From: Sipunculus nudus
Lineage: Eukaryota > Annelida > Sipuncula > Golfingiida > Sipunculidae
DNA: 64,000 bases
Reading direction: 5' to 3'
Assembly (NCBI GenBank): GCA_026874595.1
Contig: CM049311.1
Coordinates: 59,961,953-60,025,952 of the forward strand
Shown here: positions 1-12,123 of the stretch, piece after piece
Layout: each line of letters opens with the position of its first letter
Position numbering within the stretch: position 1 is the first letter of the stretch
Program-made: the position numbers and the translations under genes
The notes under the pieces: model-generated
What the model saw: the letters and a program-made list of their open reading frames with translations, nothing else
The model's database searches: none
What the model was told of the DNA's origin: nothing

Positions 1-237
1 TAGAGTTACCCTTCGGTGTAAAGTACTTTATGGCCTTCAGACAAGGCCAGAGCGATATAACACATTTACTTGCTCTCCCCGATACGCACAAAGCATAATT
101 TCGTAATCTCGTAAAGTCTCGGCTTTTCAAACCACGCCGTTAGCTTCATTCTAACAACATTCACCTGATGATCGGGTCGCATCCCGTGAAACAGTCTGTA
201 TTTTGTTGTTTTTCTTCAATGTATATATATATATATA
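1..237 (+). mobile_element. Truncated copy of the hammerhead-bearing repeat
   Basis: Bases 84-200 match the right arm of the 2.15-5.29 kb element: a GCACAAAGCATAAT block, the AGTCTCGGCTTTTCAAACC block, then a hammerhead-like core, ending in (TA)n at 222-237. Bases 5-62 match, in reverse complement, the hairpin module at 5284-5346. In that arm the module lies 3' of the ribozyme, whereas here it lies 5' of it in the opposite orientation, so the parts have been rearranged. The window edge cuts the copy. No protein is encoded. Confidence 0.7.
159..201 (+). ncRNA. Hammerhead ribozyme motif, broken copy 1
   Basis: CTGATGA (165-171), stem II CGGG/CCCG around TCGCAT, and GAAA (188-191) with the short stem III are present. 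The 3' strand of stem I (GTGAAT in intact copies) is deleted, so the sequence after the cleavage position cannot pair with ATTCAC at 159-164. It is predicted to be inactive. Confidence 0.55.
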
Positions 238-839
238 GGTAACATATAGATACCGAGGAACAGATACTGGGGAGCAGAGGGTGACTCCGGCAATCATTTA
301 AAGTAACTCGTATAAATAGCTACCATTCATCATAATTAGAAATAAATGGAATGCCTGAGGATAAGTGCATAAGTGACTCTACATTTGTGATTAATCCTTG
401 ATAACATCCAAGAATCCGGATCATGTGCCAGATCCACACCACACATTTACTGGCCTGTTCCCGAAATGCCCTGAAAATCTCACGAGATTCCGTTCTTTAT
501 TGCACGAGTTATGTTGTAAACAAATACAAAGGAACGGGGATGGACGCATACCCTCTTGGAGGCAAATCATGATCCATTGGTTTAGACGATGACTGATGCT
601 TGTTACATTTTTAACGCTATAGACAAATGACACCTATATTTTAATTTATAATTTTTTTCAAATATAGTCAAGCTTTTAAGTGTTCCTCAGGTTAGAATTA
701 AATACATGAATATGATTCAGTATCCAACGGCCAGCTGCATGTGTAATTCTGATGGCAAGCACAAGCAAGTTTACGCGATGGTGAAGATCAGTCTGTCCAC
801 AGTATCCACTGCATGAAAACATATGGCATGACGTCATAT

Positions 840-1990
840 TCACAAAGTATTATTCTTTATGAATTAAAATGCGACCTCTTTCGAATATAACTTTTTAATT
901 CACATGATGATTTTATAATATCAGTTCTCGGAACATTTTTCTTTTTGACAAAAGTGTATTCGTCAATTCTCGAATATGTTAAAAATGTATTGACCATGTG
1001 AAATATGCGTTGGTCATCCTATCCAGTGCCTCCCTAGAAGGGACGGGTAGCCTAGTTTATGTTCAACAAATTATCAGCGCAGTCGAGCTCGTGGACTGTG
1101 CACCAATTGGCATAAACTGAAGTCTATATTTAGAAATTCTGTGGACTGATATACGCCAAAATCTGATAAAAAAAAGTTCTGCTGTTAAGCATATTTGTCA
1201 ATGCGGTCAGCACCATAACAAACGGATTCGGCCTATTCAGGAATGTCAAGATCGCTGTGTCATCTAGACCCCAGGAACGATATTTCAAGAGGTCATCGTT
1301 CTTAACAAAAAATATCCTCGCGTGACTGGAAGAGTTTACCTGATTTGTCCCATGCAGACCTTTTATTCGGAAGCTGAACTGGACCTTCGTGCACATGTAA
1401 ATGGACCACATACATATGGGTTTTCAAAGATCATCTCGATAAGACTGCATGTCCTGGATCGGGAGCGAGTTCACTGGCTTTCGCCACTATTACTTCTGCC
1501 TGGCATGCAGTTATTTATACACAAAGCCTTTAATCACTGTTAACAGAGGCAGGCCGCAGGAATTACCGGTATGCCAAGGTCGCTGTTTGTTCAGGGGCAC
1601 CAGCACGCTTTGAACTTTTGAAATACTTGCGTGAAAGAAATATTGTAACCATACTTGGGAAAGTTTACTATATTCTTGGTGACCTTGTTGTCGTTTTGAA
1701 TATTTCGCACTTGCGCTACTATAATATATAGGACAGGAGGAAAACTTATTGCACTTGCGGCATTATGTACACCCTAAATGTATTCCAGAGGATTGCTGTT
1801 GATGGGGTTCAGTACAGTGTCTTCCTGTCCCTGTGTGTCAATTACGATCGGATGGCATATGGTCTTGGATGCAAAATACGTAAGGTGCACGTAACGTGCA
1901 AAATATTGCCGGAGAGTCGCGGGTCGTCATATATAACGATATGGACGGAACGACCCCTCAACCCTTTAGGACGATAACAGGTGGGTGGCT
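840..1990 (+). repeat. Dispersed repeat R, copy 1
   Basis: A diverged copy of a sequence of about 1.1 kb that recurs in direct orientation at about 6190-7300 and in part at 40590-41115. Shared landmarks, in order, are CATAAACTGAAGTCTATATT, CGGAAGCTGA.CTGGA, ATCGGGAGCGAGTTCA, ACAGTGTCTTCC, and a terminal block GTCGTCAT...AACGA...GGACGGAACGACC. Reading frames in the copies are not conserved, so I regard it as non-coding. Its class is not recognised. Confidence 0.6.
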
Positions 1991-2087
1991 GTTTGTCTGA
2001 CTGCTTATACTCTACCAATGTTACTGTATAACACCAGTATATATCGCCATTTCGTCGCTCTGTTATAAGACCAGCGTAGGAAGTAAG

Positions 2088-2090
<3 letters not shown>

Positions 2091-2152
<62 letters not shown>
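2091..2152. repeat. (TA)n microsatellite
   Basis: About 31 TA units directly abut the outer end of the left inverted arm. TA arrays adjoin every hammerhead-bearing repeat in the window. Confidence 0.98.
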
Positions 2153-2153
<1 letters not shown>

Positions 2154-2177
2154 CTCTGAAGAAAAACAACACTGTTA

Positions 2178-2225
2178 ATTCACAACAGTCTGTTTCACGG
2201 GATGCGACCCGATCATCAGGTGAAT
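2178..2225 (-). ncRNA. Hammerhead ribozyme, copy 2 (intact, type I-like)
   Basis: Read on the minus strand: ATTCAC, then CTGATGA, then TCGGG-TCGCAT-CCCGT (stem II and loop), then GAAA, then CAGACTGTT (short stem III plus the H17 nucleotide), then GTGAAT. ATTCAC and GTGAAT are perfectly complementary (stem I, 6 bp). Stem III can form A-U, C-G, A-U with a GAC loop. Predicted cleavage follows the GUU triplet, between 2184 and 2183. The pair next to the core (10.1/11.1) would be U opposite U, which is unusual. The self-cleaving fold is inferred from sequence only. Confidence 0.8.
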
Positions 2226-2639
2226 GTGGTTAGAATGAAGCTAATGGCGTGGTTTGAAAAGCCGAGACTTTACGAGATTACGAGATTATGCTTTGTGCGA
2301 TTCGGGTCGGGGGGGGGGGGGGGAGGGCATGTGAAAGACTGACACTGATCCTTTTTTCCTCGGGTGCACAATAGGATTGGTCGGGGTACACGTGCGATAC
2401 TGGAACATAACAGGGCAGGACAAAGAGGTTATTTATTGTTGTAAATTTTATATATAATACAAAGATATATACCAGGATGCTCAATTAGCATATTGAACTG
2501 ATTTCTAATAGGGTCTTGGAAGCAGTGAACATATCAGTAGTATACATATGATAAAAATACACATATACTATGAAAATACACAATATACAAGTCAAATATA
2601 CAATATAAAAGGCAAATATACTATACTATACTCATACCA

Positions 2640-4780
2640 AATGCAATCCACTCTGTAAACTCACCATGATGTAGTGGTAACGCCATGTCCCTCATCACTG
2701 CAAAGCAGTGAGAGAACAACTACCTGAACAGGTAAGTCTGCCCAGCGGATCCTCGTTGGGGGAGGGGGGGGGGGTTTAAGGGGGCACGCTGAATATTAGT
2801 ACAAATGCTAGGTTTTAAAATATTTCAGGGTGAATTTGTTTTGATGGCGGCACTTGGAGAGAATTTCAGCTCTTTGAGTTCAACAATGATCCGGGGGGGG
2901 GGGGGGGGGGTTGCTATAAGTAGCTTTTCAGACAAGCAGAGATCACACTTCCTAGTCCCACAGAAGTAAGGTGCTGCCTTGGCAGATATTTCCCAGGAGA
3001 GCTTGTAATTGTATCCCCAGACAAAGTCGGGAGATACTATGTTTTCATACCGGTCCCGCCGCCGCCGCCGCCGCATATAAATCTTGTTGGCGCGATAACC
3101 CAAAAAATATTTCACGGAACTTTACCAAACTTGGTATATGTATAGATATGGGTGAGAGGACGACGCCTATTTAAAATAAGGTCATGACCTTTACTAAGAG
3201 AGTGTCCTTGACCTTGAATAGGTCCAATTTTGGGGAAAATCATACAAATTCTTTAATATCTCAAGAAATCTTGCATGGATTTATCCCAAAATCAAGTTGA
3301 TGGAAGATCATGGATAGGGTTGTCATGTTCCAGAAACTGGTGGCGCCACCTATTATTCTTTACTTGTTTTCTTGCCGTTTAATACCCCCAAAATTGCTAC
3401 CTTACATTACTGTGAGCATTGTAAGTCAAAAACTAATGGACAGATTTCTTTTATATTATGCATATACATAGGTATGGGTTATGGGATGATGTTTATTTAA
3501 ATTGGGGTCATGACCTTTCCAATGATAGTGGCCTTGACCTTGAATATTGCCATATATGGTGAAAATCACACACCTCTTATGATATCTCCAGTGTTGATAG
3601 CCATATGGATTTCAAACACGACTTATGTATGGCCCACCACTAAAGTAAGAACCCTATAGGTTCTAGGGTCATGAGGTCAAAGGTCAAGGTCACTGGACTG
3701 GCATTTTAAAAGATACTGTGGATGCATTTTAAGCCAAACTTTCATCCTAGGTCTTCCATCTTTAATATATAGCTCACTTGCCAATAGTGGATGATCCATA
3801 TAAATTTTGGGGTCACAAGGTCAAAGGTCAAGGCCACAGGAGCTATCTGTCCCAAAAAAAAGTTTCTGGATGATAATTCCTGCTTTTATTGATGTATTGA
3901 TTTCAAACTTGACTTTTATATGTCCCATTGAAAAAGCAAGACTCCAATTGATTTCGGGGTCATGAGGTCAAAGGTCAAGTTCACAGGAAACATCTTTAAA
4001 AAGATTGTGGATGCATTTTCAGTCAAACAATTCATCTCAGATCTTTCATCTTGCACATATAGTTCACCTGCAAAGAGTGAAGACCCCTATCAATTTTGAG
4101 GTCACAAGGTCAAAGGTGAAGGTCACAGGAGCCATCTGTCCTAAAATTAGTTTCTGGATGATAATTCCTGCTTTTATTAATGTATGGATTTCAAACTTGA
4201 CTTGTATATGTCCATTGGAAAAGCAAGACCCAAATTGATTTTGGGGTCATGAGGTCAAAGGTCAAGGTCACAGGACACATCTTTAAAAAGATGTGGATGC
4301 ATTTTCAGCCAAACATTTCATCTCAGATATTTCATCTTGCACATATAGTTCACCTACCAAGAGAGGAAGAACCCTATCAATTTTGAGGTCACTAGGTCAA
4401 AGGTTAAGGTCACAGGAGCCATCTGCCCAAAAATTAGTTTCTGGATGATAATTCCTGCTTTATTGATGTATAGATTTTAAACTTGACTTGTATATGTCCC
4501 ATTGGAAAAGCAAGACCCAAATTGATTTTGGGGTCATGAGGTCAAAGGTCAAGGTCACAGGACACATCTTTAAAAAGATCAAGGTCACAGGACCAACATC
4601 TTCAACAAGATTGTGGATTGATAGATGGAAGAAACAATATATATGCCAAGTGTCAGTATATGATGCTAAAAATGGGGGCCTATTCTTAAAGGGGGGGGGG
4701 GGCTACTATGTCTGGGGATACTCTGGCACCTGCGGTGCCAAGAAATGTCTAGTTGATATTATTGTCTTTTAGTGACCAAA
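2640..4780 (+). repeat. AGGTCA-array dispersed repeat, central part
   Basis: Tandem units of about 145 bp, alternating in two types, carry GAGGTCAAAGGTCAAGGTCA or close variants at about 3660, 3815, 3970, 4110, 4250, 4395 and 4535. Between them are the recurrent phrases TTTCAAACTTGACTT, CATTTTAAGCCAAACTTTTC and AGTTTCTGGATGATAA. The same sequence recurs at 14.5, 31.4, 36.1, 53.1-54.2 and 58.3 kb. It includes poly-G tracts near 2763, 2893 and 4690. No coding potential is seen. Confidence 0.85.
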
Positions 4781-5216
4781 TGTGTTTAGACAGTTCAGTA
4801 TTTTTAGCGTGGGATCTATTCCGAAAGGATTGCTTGTGGTTATTGTATCTTGTCTTGAAATCACCTTCAGTACACGCTATGTAGTGTTTCACGTCATTGT
4901 CTGTTCTAACTGTTCACTGCTTCCAAGACCCTATTAGAAATCAGTTCAATATGCTAATTGAGCATCCTGGTATATATCTTTGTATTATATATTAAATTTA
5001 CAACAATAAATAACCTCTTTGTCCTGCCCTGTTATGTTCCAGTATCGCACGTGTACCCCGACCAATCCTATTGTGCACCCGAGGACAATAGGATCAGTGT
5101 CAGTCTTTCACATGCCCCCCCCCCCCCCCCCCCCACCCGAATCGCACAAAGCATAATCTCGTAATCTCGTAAAGTCTCGGCTTTTCAAACCACGCCGTTA
5201 GCTTCATTCTAACCAC

Positions 5217-5264
5217 ATTCACCTGATGATCGGGTCGCATCCCGTGAAACAGACTGTTGTGAAT
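5217..5264 (+). ncRNA. Hammerhead ribozyme, copy 3 (intact, type I-like)
   Basis: Stem I strands are 5217-5222 (ATTCAC) and 5259-5264 (GTGAAT). The core CTGATGA is at 5223-5229, stem II CGGG/CCCG is at 5231-5234/5241-5244 with loop TCGCAT, and GAAA is at 5246-5249. Stem III is closed within 5249-5257. Predicted cleavage is after U5258. A bulge TAACA (5265-5269) followed by GTG, able to pair with CAC at 5214-5216, would give the stem I bulge that natural type I hammerheads use for loop-loop contacts. As in copy 2, U faces U at positions 10.1/11.1. Confidence 0.8.
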
Positions 5265-5283
5265 TAACAGTGTTCTTTTTCTT

Positions 5284-5346
5284 CAGAGTTATACCGCTCT
5301 GGCCTAGTCTGTAGGCCATAGAGCACTTTACATCGGAGGGTAACAC
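5284..5346. repeat. Imperfect palindrome module next to the hammerhead arm
   Basis: GTTAT...CTCTGGCCTA-GTCTG-TAGGCCATAGAG...GGGTAAC can fold back on itself. The same module occurs in reverse complement at 5-62. It sits between the right hammerhead arm and a short (TA)n tract at 5354-5371, so it is probably part of the same repeat family. Confidence 0.6.
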
Positions 5347-5371
5347 TACCTTCTATATATATATATATATA

Positions 5372-6190
5372 GCAACACTGTACCTCTTTGGCTATACTGT
5401 TGTGATGTAGCGGTCTAGTGAGATATATTTGCTTATTTATCTTAAATTAGGAAACGGTGCAAAACGTAAGATCTTTTTTCCTCAATTTCCGGGTTTATGC
5501 CGGGTTTAAAAGACATAATTCTGACACAACTCTTATGTGCTCTGTAGACAGTCAGCAAATATTCAGTAAATTTATGCTCTAGAGGGTTTTGATTTCGTGA
5601 AGAAAACCCTCTCCCTGCCCTCAAATGGACTGATTTCTTAAGAACTACAAATCAGCTAGCACGTATCCAAAATGTTATACACATGCCTATATTTCACGTA
5701 CGGCTGTCTGAACGGGGTAATATTTACAAGTATATTACATTGATTAATAAATGCTTCATTTAAAAAATAATAAATTACCCACGATTACAGGAATATTTTC
5801 CCTGGAAACTTGTATTTGACAAAAGATTCTGAGATGTTATTGTTATTGTCAATGTTATTGTCATTCTCAAAATATGTTAAAAAATTATATAGCTGTTTGA
5901 TATATATTTGTTCTTCTTTCTCGGTAGCCTTCCAAAAAACAGACTCAAGGTCAAAAACATAATGCGGTCACTGAAACCCGTTATTCACATGGCTTTGAGC
6001 GCCAAAAACTGCATGGTCTAAATATAAACCTTGGTTACAAATAGATCCCTTCATATAAATATTTAAAAAAATGCACGTTAAGCGTACTTGCGGTCTGCAA
6101 TCAGATCCTTATCAGAAGCCAACAGATATTGTCATTCTAGGTAACAGTAAACGCGGCCTTTATATATAGTTGACGTAACTGAGAAGGTAA
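5372..6190. other. Non-coding stretch, nothing recognised
   Basis: AT-rich sequence with short ORFs only. I see no splice-bounded exon, RNA gene or clear repeat terminus here. Confidence 0.5.
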
Positions 6191-7300
6191 GTGTAAAAAA
6201 AAAAAAAAAAAAAAATATGATGTACACAAAATACACTTTAAATCACATGTTGACTTCTATAAATTCTATACCACGTCTCAGGATTTTATTTATATAAAAA
6301 ATATCTCAGTTAATTCTCGAATATGATTTAAGTGTTTTGAAGTGGTCAAATATATATGGGTTCACTTGTTCCGGAAGCAACGAGGGTACTTACCGTTCAA
6401 CAAATAATCAGGTCACTGAGCTGTGGGGATTTGTGCTGACTGTCATAAACTGAAGTCTATATTTAGACCTACTGTACATTGAAATACGGCAACACCTGAT
6501 CAAATAATAAAAAAAGTCGCGTTCCAGGCGTGTTTATCATTGTGGTTACCAGTCAGCAGTTGTCACATTTATAACTTGAATTCGAAGGTCGTTGTGTCAG
6601 CTACACCCCAGATACAAATAAGTACTTAGCATCATAACTTGAAAAGATTTCATTGTGGTGCATTGAAGCCACTTTTAAGAGTTTCCCTGACTTATCCCAG
6701 ACCTATTAATCGGAAGCTGAGCTGGATGTTGGTATTAACGTTTATAATTCCAACATATATGGATTTTCATGAATCAGCTTGATAAGACTGTCCAGCATCG
6801 GGAGCGAGTTCATAGCACCCGCCACTGTTTAGCATAAAGGTGTTGATACATAGCCTTTCTATGCGGCACGCCCCATGAATTATCTGATTACTTGTATGAA
6901 AAGACCGTTGTCTATTCCTTAGCACCGGCACCAATTTAACTTCTGAATTACTTACGTCAGAAAAATATTTTCACGGCAAGTGGGTTTTACCTTGGCCTTG
7001 TAATAATTCTGATTATAACACTTCCGTTACAATACCATGCACGCAGGGAAGGAACTTATTGCACCAATGGTAATTTAGACTCATATAAGCGTTGAATGCA
7101 GCACAGGATTATAGTCCTACCTGTTCATGTTATTTGATACAGTGTCTTCCAGCCCATGTTAATTACGACCAGATGGCGGATGGTTAAAGGTTGGCGTACC
7201 GTGCCAAATATCACCGGAGAGCGGTTGTCATAACGACACGGACAGAACGACCCCGTGACCTCGGTGGATGACAACATTTGGTTGACTGTTTATTAAGAAA
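6190..7300 (+). repeat. Dispersed repeat R, copy 2
   Basis: Direct-orientation relative of 840-1990, with the landmarks CATAAACTGAAGTCTATATT (about 6444), ATCGGGAGCGAGTTCA (about 6796), ACAGTGTCTTCC (about 7140) and GACAGAACGACCCCGTGACC (about 7244). Copies 1 and 2 flank the hammerhead-bearing 3.1-kb segment, so that segment may have inserted between two tandem R units. Confidence 0.6.
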
Positions 7301-10300
7301 CATACTGATCACTCTTAATTTGCATTTCAGGTAAATATTTCCAAGCTTTAAAACATGATGTGATTATAAACATGACATGATTATAATGTTTTTATTAGAA
7401 TACTAAATATATTATTAACCTTCAAAATTTATCAATTTGTGCGTTATACCAAACATCATGATATATTTGATAGTACCAATAAGGTATTGTTAAAAATATA
7501 TGAACAATGTTGGCACAAGCGGACTGCGGCCTGGACACCCCCTTTTCCGGACTTGAGGACACTTCATCAGGTTTTGTTTTTATATCTTTCTGGGTTGTTC
7601 AACTCGTTTTCCTAAATCCTGGATTCGACCCTGGTTAAAGGTGAGAGGAAAATGTACATTTATCTTACCGAACATGCATTTATACTATAAGGTCATGATA
7701 TCATGGCAGATGCTATCAGTCAGCAGCTTTCCAGGAGCCTATATATAGTTTCTTTACAGGGATGGGGTTGTCAGAGGTGTATAGTTTCAGCTTGTGCGGC
7801 TGCGATCCTCTGTTCTAGTTTTGAAGTGGTGTCATTCTATTTACAGGTTACTCTTGAAACAGTTGAACCCGTTATGTGATCGCGGGTGGGAGGGTTCGCT
7901 TTCCTCGATAAGGATATGATTACGTCACACTTTTGAGTGCGAATACATTCTTTATACTTGCAGTATAAGCACTCAGGGAACCATAGAGGCATTTATCATT
8001 TCTTGCAGATTAGTGTTTTAAGCATGTCTTGCTTCCGTCTATTTCCATACTTGGTAAACGGTTGTTTATCTGGTATGCCATGCATTGTTATAAGGTCAGT
8101 GTAATATTGTGTTGTGATATTTGCAACAACTGATGATGCCATTTAGGATGGGTTAGGGTCAGTTTGTCCTGAATAAAAATTAACATTACATCACTTTTAT
8201 TAACAGCTTCTTATTGTATCCACTCTAAATGAACATTTTTTTTATATTTATGTTTACAGCTGTGTCATACACAATGGGAATCGAAGTGTCCTGTTGCGAA
8301 TCAGTACCGATAAGAATGTATGTGGACCTATATTGTGATTTTGTAATATTTGTCATATCCGAATAATTCGATGTATTTGTAGACCACATCAGGAATGTGC
8401 CGTTCAACACTCTTATACTGCCAGGCAAGCTTCACAAAAACAATGGTCCATGGGACAACCACCAGAGCTTGGCTGACAATTAATACGGGGTGCGTAACTT
8501 TTGTTTTAATCAGCGTAAAAAGAAAATGTAGACTACTCTTGTATATCAGATTAGTACATTTGGCGCCATGAATCATCATATCTTTCAACATGTCATATTT
8601 ATGAATTTCTACATTCATGAGAAAATCAATTTCATGTATATAGTTGTTGTATAATACATAAGTGTTCCTGTATATATAGTCTTTGTTATGAATAAGTATC
8701 ATCATCTACACCGCAGACCATCCCGTAACTTGGTTTGAAAGAATAAAAAGAAAATAAATCTGAACGTGTGCGAATTTACAGACATAATGAAAATATTATA
8801 ATTTATTTAAAATGAAACTGATGAAGATAATGGATGAAACGTAAAGGGATAAAACCGAGATGGTGTAGGCAGAAATTATACACTAGAACACTGTGTCCAA
8901 GTTGAATAAGTGTTATATATAACACTTCAGGTTGCATTAGACCAACATCCTCCTATCGAGCAATAAGCAGATATCTATATATAGGCAGCGAACGCCAGTA
9001 TATATACATTGATTAGCATAAGTTTTACAATACTATCAAATCTTAATGTAAACTTTAAATGCCATGCACCAGCATGAAGCCTCATGCAGGTATTCATGTT
9101 AACTAGAACCTTGCAAATATTACAATTGGTAGAGGGGAGATTATTATTATGGAGAGTTTATCTTATCCATGCATGATGAGTTTTTGATTATGTAAATTTA
9201 TCTGACTGAAGGCCATCCTCTATAGCTGCTGTAGGCCTATATATAGCTGCGCTTTTCTTTCTTATTCTTTGGAGATAGAATATTCTCAAATACAAGGTAT
9301 TTCCAAATAAACAGTAGAAATAAAATCGATTTCCAGACAATCAGATTCGGTCACACTTGATTGGGCCATTGCGTTCCAGCGCATCTTACTTGCATATGAC
9401 TTGAATAACGCTCGGAGTAAGTAAATGCCGGACAAAGCTTTCCATCATGTCAGGTCATCCAATACCGTCCACATATCAATACATAAACGTATATGTAAAA
9501 ATATTGATGGATGTTGACATGATATATTGTAATCAAAAGACGACATGAAAACATTGATATCTCCTTCATATCATACAGGGAATTATATTTGCAGCTTTAA
9601 AACTTGTTTATTACATAAATAGGTGATGTCTCGGGAACGCAGAAGATGCAGATGTTTGACATGGTCACAAACTTCATAAAAAGGTTTCTGGCAGGTAATC
9701 GCAATTTATAGTTAGCAAATAAACGGTCCCTTATGAAATGTTTGTGTGCATATTAAGTAATATTTACACCTCTTAAATGTCATAAACATTTTTTGTCTTC
9801 ACAATTAAAAGTTATTTGTAATTAAACTTATTGCAATCCATAATGCATTTTTTTTTCAGTTCTATGCACAATTTTAAGTCGGCATAACATTTTATTATTC
9901 TTTACATCGGACGTTAGTCACATTAAAATCATTGTTCACGATCATCAGGACAGCCTAGGTCATATTTGTTCGGCTTTCTCTACGCCATCACAGAAGCAAA
10001 GATGATGCTACACAAGGTCAAGCATGTACGAATTTCACTGTAGACTGTCAGGTCCTAATTTTGTGTATCATACCTGCCTTAATCAAAGCTACATAAAACT
10101 ATGAGCGTTTAAGATATTATATTCACGTGGGCATGTGTTTTCTTTATACAGCAGTATATACCCCGACACATTTACAGAATCTGTAAAATTGCTGATTTGT
10201 GAAATATTTATTTTATATTTACAGGAATTAAGTTAGAACCTACGCGGTGAACAACTGAAATACAACGATTGTTTCGTTAATGAGGAAGTTCAGCCATATA

Positions 10301-11080
10301 TGTCCTGTACAGATGTCGCTTCAGAGTAGCCTGCACTGGAAGAATCCTTGAATTCTTGCGTTTGGTAGTGTTTTGTTGAGCACCCTTCTTATAAAACTAT
10401 ATAAAAAGTATATATATATTCACCGGGTGAATGGCTGTATACATAGTGGCTGTATACATATCGCACACACACACACGCACACACAGGATGATACATGCAC
10501 ATATAGAGTTTCTCTTTATTAGACGCGTTCTGTGACGGTCCCTTGGCCGCTATAACCATTATAACCATGTTGGCCGCATGCGATCTGATGTCTCCTCGCT
10601 CAATGTATGTTTTAAATTATGTTCACGTCTTGCTAGAATCGACAGTTAAAATATAATATTATGATCCCTTGAATGTAAATTGTTTTTTTTATATAGAGTA
10701 TTTTTATTGATAAAAAATGTATGAGGGGATATAATGGATATAATTTTTCTGTGGAAAATCACGATGGTATTCACTTGATGACTACCAAAATGTACAAAGG
10801 GGATTTCCATAGGTAAGCCGGCCGGCACACTTAAGATAGCCTTTATTTCATGTATCTACAAAGTGTATATAGACATATCGTGTAACAGCTGTTCTTTGAT
10901 AGCAATTAGAACATATAAATCTATGGAGGCCTATAGCTCAATGTGACATTCGAGATTTTTTAGTGTATATCATAATAAACTGAGATGATTGGTCAGAGTC
11001 TCGACATTCAAATTTTGTTAGCATTTTTCAATATATCAATGTTACATTAGTGATTTTGTATATATATCACACACACACAC

Positions 11081-11112
<32 letters not shown>

Positions 11113-11213
11113 GCGAAGGTAAAGATCAATTACCACATGACGCAGAAGCCTGCATGTTTGCTTCGAAAGCTCGTGTGTTAATAAACTAGTTAGTCTATCT
11201 AAAAGGCGTCACT

Positions 11214-11268
<55 letters not shown>

Positions 11269-11587
11269 AGCCTTATTATGTGACATTCGATAAATTTTGT
11301 TGTACCTAGTGGAGGGGGCGGGGTCTTTAGAAATGTTAGAATTTACTATACGTCGCATACATGCGCTATACTCAGGTTCACATCCTTGTGTGACGCGATA
11401 GAATAAATTTAATCATGTGATGAATAATGTGATGTTTATTTAAATGGTCACACCGGAGTTTTTATACTGGCACTAAACATGCTCTTTATGCCACTCTGTG
11501 TCTTCTGTGTCGGTTAATGAAACAGCCTTTGGCCTATGAAACTTTGCCTCAATGTTATCATTACTACAAGATACGACGCTTTGCTTA

Positions 11588-11632
11588 ACTAGAAGGCTAA
11601 CTTTAAGGCTAACTTGGAGGCTAACTTTGAGT
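11588..11632. repeat. Short tandem repeat, AGGCTAACTT units
   Basis: Four imperfect units of about 14 bp, each containing AGGCTAACTT. Confidence 0.8.
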
Positions 11633-11915
11633 GATCAGTGCCCCGGGATTGTTTCAGCCAGTTACATTCATTCGAAACTGATAAAACATGATGATATATT
11701 TACATTCATTTTGAGCTAAATGAATTTTGTCATGTTTATTAAAAATTATTATATGTACTAGTATTTCATTTCATTCAGGTGAAAACTTACATAGGTAATC
11801 ATTTCTGTGGGAATGTAACTGTTTATGGATTAGTCAATGAAGGGCCATATATGCAACCTCAACACAGCTCTTGTGGAATGCATGAATACTTTAATTAATA
11901 CAAAATTCAGTTGTG

Positions 11916-11970
11916 AATAAACTACGTCATGGTCGGTGTTGAGGATAAACTACGTCGTGGTATGTGTTGA
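11916..11970. repeat. Tandem duplication of about 28 bp
   Basis: Two adjacent copies share ATAAACTACGTC.TGGT followed by GTGTTGA. Confidence 0.75.
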
Positions 11971-12065
11971 GATCGGTGTCCAAGATAGCACTTCTTTTTC
12001 TGATAATATGAAACGTCATATAATTGGTTTATGAGGTCAGATTCATATTTTCAACATTGACTTGC

Positions 12066-12123
<58 letters not shown>

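Larger units (their letters stand above)
2153..5292. mobile_element. 3.1-kb segment with long inverted arms carrying hammerhead ribozymes
   Basis: The left arm (2153-2531) and right arm (4914-5292) are near-perfect inverted copies of about 380 bp. Both include the blocks ACTGTTAATTCACAACAG, GCACAAAGCATAATCTCG (or its complement), a poly-G/poly-C tract, and CAATATGCTAATTGAGCATC. Their translations are therefore mirror ORFs of 68 codons beginning MSILVYIFVLYIKF; these reflect the repeat, not a gene. Each arm holds one intact hammerhead motif near its outer end. The centre (2532-4913) is largely an AGGTCA-array repeat and has no reverse transcriptase ORF. Hammerheads are known from Penelope-like element terminal repeats and retrozymes. 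A non-autonomous Penelope-like element with inverted terminal repeats, or two opposed insertions, would both fit. Confidence 0.7.

Noticed and set aside
2278-5164. Mirror ORFs of 68 codons (MSILVYIF...) at 2278-2484 and 4958-5164
   Set aside because: They are the same inverted repeat arm read twice and cross poly-G/C tracts; there is no domain or splice context.
8131-8150. Further hammerhead candidates at other CTGATGA sites
   Set aside because: No GAAA with a pairing stem II follows, and no stem I partner is found.
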